This document shows, piece after piece, positions 1 through 6,650 of a DNA stretch of 14,085 nt. The translations under genes and the position numbers were made by a program. The stretch spans positions 1-14,085 of the forward strand of contig JASANC010005059.1 of NCBI GenBank assembly GCA_030248135.1. Reading direction: 5' to 3'. The notes beneath the pieces were generated by a model. It searched no databases. It was given only the letters and a program-made list of their open reading frames with translations, and was not told the DNA's origin. This DNA comes from Theristus sp. LFF4_11 (lineage: Eukaryota > Nematoda > Chromadorea > Monhysterida > Xyalidae). The number at the start of each line of letters is the position of its first letter. Position 1 is the first letter of the stretch.

Positions 1-1703
1 CATTGAGTTGCGGGACCAAAATAAAAGATCATACCTGGAAGACCTGGATAAAAGTTGTTGCAGCTCGGAATTTTAGGCATACCAGTGTCCCATTCTAAAC
101 CAGATTATCACAAACTTCTTCCTGTTTTCTTTCAAATCTGATTTTGCGTGTGTAGTCAATGGAGGAGTTATTGAAGTTAACGAGCCACAGAAGGCAGGAT
201 TTAACGTTTTATGTACAGTCCAGCTCTGGTCGTAAAGTTGCGAAAAACAACAGCGAGCAAAAAAAATATTGAAACCAATGCGAATTGTGAAAAACCGTTC
301 ATACGGCGATTTGGTGACCACTAGTTTTGTACTGCCCATTTGCATTGTGTAAAAAAGAACTGTAAAAAACTATAGCGTTCTGCATGACGAATAATTTTTG
401 TTCAAAGGGTTTTTTAGGCACATGGATAAAAAATGAATGTAATCACGCGGTGGTTAATTTTGTAGCAAAATTTTACGACCAGTTATAGTCGCCCTGGACA
501 AATTTGTAGTATTAGCTGATCATATGTTTTCCTGAGATCACAGGTGAACAAAGAATTTTGATATCAATCTTGCTTTCTTTGATTTTGATTTCTGATCGTT
601 TGTGAATGCAAACAGTAGGTTTTTGATAAAAAAATAACCCAAAAACTTGTTCATGATTTATGAGATGCAGAAAAAGTTACAAGCAGCCCTTTAGGGTGAA
701 ATTTTAGGGCGAAACTTTAGGGCGACGACGACGACGTCGACGAGGCATTTTGTAATTTCCCCGGGCTGTATGAGAATTTAGTGCTTTTTTGACCACCATA
801 TAACGGCGCCCATCAAATCAACGAATTCTCCATCAATTAGCCATTAGCCAACATCGAACCATCAACGATAGCAAACGAAGCTTTCTGGCCCATTCAAACG
901 ATTCACTAATTTGAGAACGGGAACTGTTTCAATCAGTGTTTTTTATCAATATCATTGACCATTCAGCTCTTGTTTTTTCAATCACGACTTTCACTTGTGG
1001 AAGAAAATCATATTCTGTTTAAATTAGAATGCGAAATTCAAACATTGGATGGTCGCCATCGACGTTGTCGTTGTTAATTTTTTAAGTTAAAAATCTTTTT
1101 TTGTGATGATAAATGCGACTTTAAAAATTTTCTGGGTCTAATGAATTTTGAATAATTTGTGGTTGTCTTTTTTATTAAATTTCCACTGCTCTCTTTCACA
1201 AACTATCAGATATCATTCAAGAAAAATAAAACAAAGTTATAAAAGTTCTTTTTTGAATTCAATCTCAGACAAATATACGGTCAATCACCTCGTACTAGAA
1301 TTTATCCAGGACATTATTCATTATTTAGCCATGACAAATTGCAGGGGCATGTTTTCGCGCTGCACGTCAACGATTAAGTGTTACATTTTTCACCAGAAAC
1401 TTGTTACAATTTTCGGTATTGTTGATTCAACAAGATAACTCCGCAAACAAATAAAACAAATAAAATTTTGATGTGTTACGGTTTGCATTCCCCAGTCCGA
1501 TAGAAAATGTCGCTTTCAATTCAATGAATATACAATGAACCTCTAGAAAGTGTAAATTACCTTTTTTTACCCAAAAAGCAAAAAAGTGGTTTAGGAACAG
1601 AACTTGTCTGACACACCTGTTCGAAGACATGTACATAGTTGTTGTTGTTTTCATTTGATCTTTTGTACTGTATATGGATTGATAATAATTTTCAATTTTA
1701 AAG
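1..1703. other. Noncoding upstream region, left arm
   Basis: AT-rich DNA upstream of the left gene copy. No credible exon is seen. The longest open stretches (minus 73-345, plus 1148-1438) are interrupted or altered in the mirrored copy, for example by a seven- versus eight-base homopolymer near 260. Small visible features are three spaced tttaggg-type words at about 690-721, a short (CGA)n tract around 722-744, and the words gtcgccct (488-495) and agggcgac (719-726), which are inverted to each other and could be ends of an old 240 bp insertion. The tttaggg words are too few and too degenerate to be telomeric. Confidence 0.6.
722..746. repeat. Short (CGA)n trinucleotide tract
   Basis: A run of cgacga triplets containing the palindrome gacgtc, mirrored at about 13357-13381 in the right arm. 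A similar gacgacgtcgtc stretch occurs in intron 3 near 3820-3832. It looks like simple-sequence DNA with no coding context. Confidence 0.55.
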
Positions 1704-1803
1704 TGACGTCAAAATTAAAGTTTCAAAATCAAGTAATGAAATTCCCGGAAGCGCTGTTGACATGGTATATAAAACGGCTGAACAGCCGAGATTTCAGTTC
1801 AGT
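1704..1803 (+). promoter_or_regulatory. Core promoter: CRE-like site, TATA box, double TCAGT initiator
   Basis: TGACGTCA, the full palindromic CREB/ATF-type site, lies at 1704-1711. A TATA box (tatataaaa) lies at 1766-1774. The initiator-like TCAGT lies at 1794-1798, with its A at 1796, exactly 30 bases after the first T of the TATA box. A second TCAGT follows immediately at 1799-1803. This is the spacing expected for an RNA polymerase II TATA/Inr promoter. Between TATA and Inr sits a perfect 6-bp-stem palindrome, cggctgaacagccg (1775-1788). Transcription from 1796 would give a 53 nt leader before the ATG at 1849. The CRE-like site may confer regulation, but that is inference. Confidence 0.75.
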
Positions 1804-1848
1804 CTTCCAGTCCAAAATTTTTCGAGTTTATCAATCTGTCATACAACA

Positions 1849-1924
1849 ATGCAACTGTTTGCAAAAGTAGCTGTGTTCGTGTTTTCAATGGACATGGTCA
1901 AAAGAACTGCTGCTGTGGACACCC
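1849..1924 (+). CDS. Exon 1 (left copy): start codon and probable signal peptide
   Basis: The ATG at 1849 is the first after the predicted start site and is preceded by caaca. The encoded leader begins MQLFAKVAVFVFSM: a short hydrophobic core interrupted by one lysine, then a charged stretch. This is a plausible but not textbook signal peptide. The exon ends with a strong donor (C|gtatgt, 1925-1930) in phase 1, matching the phase of all downstream exons. Without splicing the frame stops at once (TGA at 1933-1935). The right-arm copy is identical over all 76 bases. Confidence 0.68.
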
Positions 1925-4870
1925 GTATGTTGTGAGCTTTTTACGATTCTCCAAAAATATATTCACTGTTCAAGATCGGCACCTAAATGCTTTTTGATGC
2001 TTTTTAGCTCAATTATAAAAATCGATTGAAAGATACGTATTACCATCGCTGCTGTGTTCGGCTGATTTCCCTTGCAAAAACACATTTTCTGACTAATCGG
2101 TCTTGTTTCTACATTTATAAAACAATGTGTGTACAACAAAATCAGAAGTTAGTGTTGGTAAAAAGCGTTTATCTGGTATGAATCCTACTTCCGCCAGATG
2201 TGAACACAGAATTACTTAAAAACAGTTTGTGTATATACTGTTCAAGGTGTTCACCAGTCACAATTTACTCTGGGGTCATTCCCGGTTACACTGACACACT
2301 CAGATCAGATGCACCCAAAGATTCTCCGCCGCGTCATGCCATAAGTAACCCGCTTAAAATCAACTATAGCATGCTTGCTTCAGTGTAATTAGTAGCCTAG
2401 AGTTAACTACTCAAGTATACTGCCCACAGGTTGTGATGATGTATTCATCATAACGTTTGGCAACGAATATTCAACCGAACGGAGCTTTCCGCATTCAATA
2501 CCATCAGCCCCTAACTTGGACGTTCAGAAGCACTCGGTACGACTTGTGAGGCAACGCCGGCTACGAACATTCTCGGTGCAGTGGAGTCGTGTCTGATCTC
2601 GACTGGCGGCGTGTGCAGCGCCACCGCAAACACGGGCGTCTGCGTGTGTCCGGCCACCGGTCTGCTTGCCCCGAGTGCGGCAAACCCGGTGACGACACAA
2701 ATAGGAGCCAATTGTTACGGTTGGTGCACTCTCGAAAACGGCACTGCTTGTCCGCTTTCCGTAATATGATGAAAGTGCTCGTAAAAACTTTCTACACAAT
2801 CTCGACATCTATGCACTATATGTATGTATACCCCTAACTTTACATTTTTTTGTTTGTAAGTGCATGCAAACTCATTTACCGTAAAGTCTTGCATATAAGG
2901 TTCCTCCCACTTATAAGACCCCCACCCAAAAGTAGGCGGAGTGTCACACGGCGGGAAACCAAAAATTTAAAAATTTTGACTTGATCGAAATCCTACCCCG
3001 TTTATAAGGCCCCTGAATTCCTAATGTTCGCTTTATAAGACCTCCTCCCACTTGTCACACGAATTTCCACTTTTTTCAGAAATTTTTGGTTTTCAAAATT
3101 ATATAAGAAGCCCTTATATGCAAGACTTTACGGTATATAAGCCCGTTCAGAAAATCGAAAAAGAATAATACTTATCAAACAGTCTCAACCAAAAATTTTC
3201 ACTGCCGAATGTTCTTTCGCTTGCACCAAATTTTGTTCTCCCCGGTTGTTCGGAATATCGCAAACATCTTTTATGGCCGTTTTCAGAAATGACAACCGCA
3301 AATTTGAAGCTGTCAAATTTCCACCCACGAATGCTCAGATTAAATTCACGCACAAGCACACAAATTCACCAGCTCAAATCGGTCACCCGTGCGTGCGACA
3401 GGCAGGAACCGTTGCGCCCGACGTGCGTCTGAGTTGTCTCGGTGGATCCGTTTGTTCTGGTGCCACTCGTGGCTCGACGTGCAATTGCCCCACCAGTAAC
3501 ACAGTGCAGGCAGGAACAACTTGCGCTGGTAATATCGTTGTATACATATACAATACACAATTATTGCACACTTAGGGTTGCCGCGAAACAGGGCGTCCAC
3601 GAGACGAGAGTAGACACGAGACAGAGGGTCATGAGACACGAGACAATAAATTATTCAAAACGAGACGAAACAACGAGAAGACTTGAGGAGACACGAGACA
3701 GTGTGTTGAGAGACGCACGAGACGAGACACGAGACAGTAGTGTTTTTGACTTTTACACTACAGTCGCCCTGGATGGTTTGTCGCATCGCATTTACTGGTT
3801 GGCTGTTGGTTTGTCTGAGGTGACGACGTCGTCATCCTTGTCCTCGTCGTCGTGTTTTTTTTTGTGCTCACAAGCTGTGATTTGTTGTTTTAAGAAATTT
3901 CCTCAGTTTTTTCAATCTTTCCGTGGCTTTGTACCATAATAAGATAAACGCGCGATGACGACGTTCTCTCTGGATTGATCGTCTCCAACAGCGTAGCCCT
4001 GGAATTCTTATTAACGTTTTGCCCGTTTTTTTTTCTTTTTTGCTAAAAATCCAGTATTTTAAAAATGTCTGGGTTTCGTCGCACTTTAACGACGTCTCCA
4101 ACGGTTCACGCAGCACAAAATGAAGCAAAGGAAAAAGACCTTAGGTCCGACCTGATCAACGGGGGTGAGATATTGACAAAATCAAAAATTGGAATTTTTC
4201 CCCAATCCCCACCGTGTGACACTCCGCCAAATTTTGGGTGGTTTTTTTCAAGTGGGCGGAACCTTATGCAAGACTTAACGTTACACAGACGGTTTCCACT
4301 GACAAAATTTAACATTCATAAAACTTATGGTTTCTTCAACACTTCCAAAGATTTGCATATTTTGTGCTATGTGTGTACTATTCTAATCCCTGTCTGTTAA
4401 TCATCATCCATCGTACCTTCCCATGTTAATCGTATCTTCCTACAACTGTTGTTGAACATTACAATTTTTCAATAACAAATAAAACGAGTAAACCAGGTAT
4501 GCCAACAGCAGCGTGCGTTGTGGAAGCAGCCCCAACCGCAACCACATTTGGACAGCAGACATCGCTGTGTCTTGGTGGCAGCAGTTGTGTCGGCGCAACA
4601 GGCACCACCGCAGGCGTCTGCACCTGCCCCACCGGATCCACTGGCTCGCTGGCCGCAAACTGCACTGGTAGACGTCTTGCGTTGGCCGAAATTCGTTGTG
4701 TCTGTTTGTTGCTTTTGGTTCTCTGCAAGTCTGGTACAAAATTTTAATTTTAGCGCCACCTGGCGGCCACTGCAATTTTGCCGGTGCGATCTGCTCTGGC
4801 AACAGTGCGTGCGTGGGCACGGTTTGTGCGTGCATCGGATTTACCACGTTGTCGGGGAGCACATGCGTTG
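1849..4870 (+). CDS. Secreted EB/EGF-like cysteine-rich protein, left copy (spliced, 3' incomplete)
   Basis: Reconstructed multi-exon gene: exons 1849-1924, 2528-2719, 3373-3528, 4497-4667 and 4754-4870, with introns of 603, 653, 968 and 86 bp. Every intron starts with GT, ends with AG and interrupts the frame in phase 1. Exons 2-5 are 192, 156, 171 and 117 bp, all multiples of three, so each is a symmetric exon that can be gained or lost without frameshift. Exon 1 gives a short hydrophobic leader consistent with a signal peptide. Exons 2-5 each encode one module with six cysteines in the pattern C-x(6-17)-C-x(5-7)-C-x(4-10)-C-x-C-x(10-21)-C, with LGGS.C and C.CP motifs typical of EB modules (Pfam PF01683), here with six rather than eight cysteines. 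The product is probably extracellular and disulfide-rich; its function is unknown. No terminal exon was found: a TIR element starts 36 bp past exon 5. Confidence 0.72.
2295..2417. other. 123 bp segment present only in left arm (intron 1)
   Basis: The left arm reads ...ttacactga, then these 123 bases, then tactgcccac...; the right arm joins ttacactga directly to tactgcccac (near 11811-11825). A 9 bp inverted pair, ttacactga (2286-2294) and tcagtgtaa (2380-2388), brackets most of the segment, so it could form a stem-loop. Whether this is an insertion on the left or a deletion on the right cannot be told from two copies. Confidence 0.8.
2528..2719 (+). CDS. Exon 2 (left copy): cysteine module 1
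   Basis: The acceptor is ttcag at 2523-2527 and the donor is G|gttggt at 2719/2720. The exon encodes 64 codons' worth of sequence. Cysteine spacing is C-x14-C-x7-C-x8-C-x-C-x21-C, with a VCVCPATG core. The last inter-cysteine loop is about twice as long as in the other modules. Four substitutions separate it from the right-arm exon; three are silent and one changes Ala to Val. Confidence 0.78.
2879..3133. mobile_element. Short TIR element (MITE), CCGTAAAG ends, TA target site, left arm
   Basis: A 255 bp noncoding element in intron 2. It begins ccgtaaagtcttgcatataa and ends with the reverse complement of the same word, giving terminal inverted repeats of about 22 bp. TA flanks both ends (2877-2878 and 3134-3135), the target duplication of Tc1/mariner-type transposition. 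The interior is rich in cttataag-type words. There is no transposase frame, so it is nonautonomous. The right arm carries it at 11091-11353 with an 8 bp length difference. Confidence 0.85.
3373..3528 (+). CDS. Exon 3 (left copy): cysteine module 2
   Basis: The acceptor is accag at 3368-3372 and the donor is G|gtaata at 3529. The exon contributes 52 residues. Cysteine spacing is C-x14-C-x5-C-x8-C-x-C-x11-C, with SCLGGSVC and CNCP cores. Three substitutions separate it from the right copy: one silent, two Thr/Ala. Reading through the donor meets TAG at 3573-3575 after 15 codons. Confidence 0.8.
3599..3740. repeat. GAGAC/CACGAGAC degenerate simple repeat, left intron 3
   Basis: Roughly a dozen copies of gagac, many as gagacacgagac, spaced irregularly. 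Because the repeat lacks stop codons it creates spurious open frames. It starts just after tagggttgcc (3574-3583), a word resembling hAT-superfamily ends; I could not find the matching opposite end, so a hAT-derived origin is only a possibility. It is mirrored at about 10479-10621. Confidence 0.75.
3741..4138. other. Intron 3 filler, no gene seen (left arm)
   Basis: This stretch starts with tacagtcgccctgga, which also occurs, slightly altered, near 486-498 and may mark the end of an old dispersed element. It also contains gacgacgtcgtc triplet-like DNA. The open frames through it differ between the two arms because of single-base indels (for example agccctgg versus agcctgg near 3996), so I do not call coding sequence. 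Confidence 0.55.
4139..4281. mobile_element. Decayed partial relative of the CCGTAAAG element (left arm)
   Basis: The block gtgtgacactccgcc...ttttgggtgg...aagtggg(c/a)ggaaccttat..gcaagactt is shared with one end of the intact element in intron 2, in the opposite orientation. Similarity continues inward through aacgggg and the caaaaatt words. The terminus has decayed (cttaacgt instead of ctttacgg) and the other end is not recognisable, so this is an older truncated copy. It is mirrored at 9939-10081. Confidence 0.72.
4497..4667 (+). CDS. Exon 4 (left copy): cysteine module 3
   Basis: The acceptor is accag at 4492-4496 and the donor is G|gtagac at 4668. The exon contributes 57 residues. Cysteine spacing is C-x17-C-x5-C-x10-C-x-C-x11-C, with SLCLGGSSC and CTCPTG cores. 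The ATG at 4499 is an internal methionine, not a start. The exon is base-for-base identical to the right-arm copy. Confidence 0.8.
4754..4870 (+). CDS. Exon 5 (left copy): cysteine module 4
   Basis: The acceptor is ttttag at 4748-4753 and the donor is G|gtgaga at 4871. The exon contributes 39 residues, the shortest module. Cysteine spacing is C-x6-C-x5-C-x4-C-x-C-x10-C. It is identical to the right-arm copy. Reading through the donor gives a proline-rich tail ending at TAA 4984-4986. That tail is encoded by a transposable element, and in the right arm it is in a different frame because a C-run has six instead of seven bases, so splicing at 4870 is the better model. Confidence 0.76.
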
Positions 4871-4906
4871 GTGAGAGGCAGTGTTGTTTTTCTGATTCCA
4901 CATCTA

Positions 4907-5238
4907 CCGTATTACCCCCATTAAACCCCCCCACCATTAATCCCCCCACCAATAAACCCCTACCCCCACGACAAGTTTCCGAATAATGCCCCCCCCCCCC
5001 CCCCAAATATCCCCCATGGGGGGATTATTGGAAACCTGTTTGAAACACGTACCCAGCGTATTCAGTGGCTGGTTGCATGTTTGTTTGTTTTTAAAAAAAT
5101 AATGGATAAACTAATGAAGGGGAGAGAAGGTGGAGTGAAAATGATGAAATTGTGCAAGGCCGGGGGGGTTAAAAGGGGGTGGAAAAAAATTTGGGGTTTG
5201 GGGGATGTTGTTTAATCGGTGGGGGGTTGGGGGGGGGG
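4907..5238. mobile_element. Truncated G/C-rich TIR element with CCGTATTACCC end (left arm)
   Basis: It starts ccgtattaccc at 4907, preceded by TA, and matches the intact right-arm element (8871-9313) for about 150 bases, including C-runs with ccaataaacccc words and the palindrome cccccatggggg (5015-5026). From about 5070 the two arms diverge: this copy contains a different A/T stretch, then G-runs, and abuts the fold-back element without its second end. The junction shares attat (5239-5243) with the element's own ggggattatt words, consistent with a microhomology deletion. Confidence 0.65.
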
Positions 5239-5580
5239 ATTATCTAAAAATGCGGAGGACGCATATAAAAGGAGGAATATGGCTTTGTGTAAGCAGTGAG
5301 AAACTTTTTTGCTTCACAACTATTTTCAAGTTTCTGATGTGGCACACGGATACAAGTACATAAGAGTTATATTTTTGCGCCGCGTTTGTTTTAATGAAAA
5401 ACCTAAAAACCTTCAAAGCGTTTTTCACTTGTCCTCTTCAGCTTAGTGTGAAATCACAGCATGTGCGAAATTCTGCAAACCTGTGCAGAAACAAAAAATT
5501 AGAGACTTCAAAGCGTTGCTGCAGATAAGCTTTATTGTTGATGACGTACGCATAGCTATGTGGGTACTGTGGATTTATTC

Positions 5581-5785
5581 AAACGTGTCCGGACTAAAAT
5601 GACGTCATTTGGTTTAAAAACGCCCGTTTGTCAAAGTACAGGCACTAAAATTTCAGTTTGGTGTGACCGATTCGACATTCACCATTTGTTTACGGAAAGA
5701 AATCGGCTAAACGGAAAGTCTGGTTTGCAGTGAACGGGAAGCGCATGTTTGGCGGCACATGACGTCATTTCAGTGGGACACGTTT
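5581..5785. repeat. Nested 205 bp inverted repeat with two CRE palindromes
   Basis: aaacgtgtcc...atgacgtcat at 5581-5608 is mirrored by atgacgtcat...ggacacgttt at 5759-5785. Both arms therefore end in a full TGACGTCA palindrome. It may be an older element inserted in the fold-back element or an internal part of it. It is mirrored at 8190-8394 in the right copy. Confidence 0.75.
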
Positions 5786-5956
5786 AAAAAATAGGTCATA
5801 CATACCCGTGACAAAAAGGTGTTGTCTTCCGTTAATTTTCACTTTCCTCCCCAATTCCAAAAAACCCGAAGGTACCAAAGTCCTGTGGATTGTTGTATGT
5901 ACATAGGAGGAGTGTGGATATTGGCTGAACCGTCCGTTCCGTGAGCCATTGCGTGC

Positions 5957-6006
5957 GCCACAAGAAGGGGACATTGCCTTCGCCACAAGAAGGGGACAGT
6001 GTCTTC
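5957..6006. repeat. Two-copy 25 bp tandem repeat
   Basis: gccacaagaaggggaca followed by (t/g)tg(c/t)cttc occurs at 5957 and again at 5982, with a third partial start at 6007. It lies inside the fold-back element and is also present in the right-arm copy. Confidence 0.75.
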
Positions 6007-6420
6007 GCCAATGCCTCTGCGCAACGCTTTGTCCTTGGCAAAGCAGTGTCAGTGATCGAAGATGTTGTCTTTAATTTGGCAGCTTTATGTTAAGTTACTA
6101 TTTGCTCGAAATTCATCGAATGTAGAAATTTCGTTTGTCGAAAAAGTAAGTGCAACCGAAATAATGAATAAACGGCGCAAAAATATGGCTCTTATGTACT
6201 TGTATCCGTGTGCCACATCAGAAACTTGAAAATAGTTGTGAAGCAAAAAAGTTTCTCACTGCTTACACAAAGCCATATTCCTCCTTTTATATGCGTCCTC
6301 CGCATTTTTAGATAATATTCTGACTTTTACATAAGTCCCAAAATCGGACAAAACTCAGAATGCGTTGGGCATCCGTTCTTCCGAACTTCCCATTCGGCTT
6401 ACAGCGATTACACTGATTTC

Positions 6421-6650
6421 ATTTTTCGTTTTGGAGAGATGTCGCCCGTCAGGTTCCACGGCTGATTTACCCGAAATTGTCACGATTCAGTATCTAAAAC
6501 TGTGCTTCCTTAAGAAATGTAACCCAAAAATCCCTGATCAGCGCATTGAATTACCCTGGACTCCACAGATCTCCTGTTTTTTTTGTTTTTGGACCGATAT
6601 CGCCAAGTTTCCACGGCTGATTCGCCCGAATCGTCACGACTTTGGTCATT
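6421..6650 (+). repeat. Diverged 155 bp direct repeat across the left-arm breakpoint
   Basis: Copy one (about 6421-6493) and copy two (about 6579-6650) share the order tttttcgtttttgga..gat.tcgcc..., ttccacggctgatt.(c/a)cccgaa and tcgtcacga. Aligned words are offset by about 155 bp (ttccacgg at 6454 and 6609). The inverted-repeat arm stops inside copy one, so copy two is unmirrored. Confidence 0.7.

Larger units (their letters stand above)
5239..6316. mobile_element. 1.08 kb fold-back element with 144 bp terminal inverted repeats (left arm)
   Basis: The first 144 bases (5239-5382) are the reverse complement of the last 144 (6173-6316) with two mismatches by eye. Ends read attatctaaaaatgcgg. 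Symmetric end bases make the exact boundary ambiguous; a TA target (start at tctaaaaatgc) would fit Tc1/mariner-type insertion. The 790 bp interior shows no transposase and only short open frames. It holds a nested inverted repeat (5581-5785) and a 25 bp tandem pair. The right-arm copy is 7652-8736. Confidence 0.83.
21..6447 (+). repeat. Left arm of giant inverted repeat
   Basis: Reading this segment forward gives the same sequence as reading 14085 down to 7521 on the other strand. Anchor pairs include 21/14085, 1849/12255, 2528/11704, 4754/9466, 5239/8736 and 6447/7521. The coordinate sums drift from 14106 to 13968 as indels accumulate, so the arms are collinear but have diverged. All gene exons, introns, promoter and TIR elements listed for this arm have counterparts in the other arm. 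The arm ends at 6447 inside the motif tgtcgccc. The first 20 bases have no partner inside the window because the right arm is cut by the window edge. Confidence 0.97.

Noticed and set aside
73..345. 90-codon open frame on the minus strand, partly preserved at 13804-14034
   Set aside because: The right copy is shifted by a seven- versus eight-base homopolymer and changed by a 6-base insertion. There is no recognisable domain and no promoter or splice context.
690..721. Three tttaggg-like words suggesting telomeric repeat
   Set aside because: The words are separated by unrelated bases and too few; they are mirrored in the other arm as ordinary internal DNA.
3599..3740. CRISPR-like array of short repeats
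   Set aside because: The repeats are 5-12 bp, irregular and without constant-length spacers, in an intron of an animal gene.
4871..4986. Read-through of exon 5 into a proline-rich C-terminus ending at 4984-4986
   Set aside because: The sequence is the end of a TIR element, and the right arm reads a different frame because of a C-run length change. A good donor sits at 4871.
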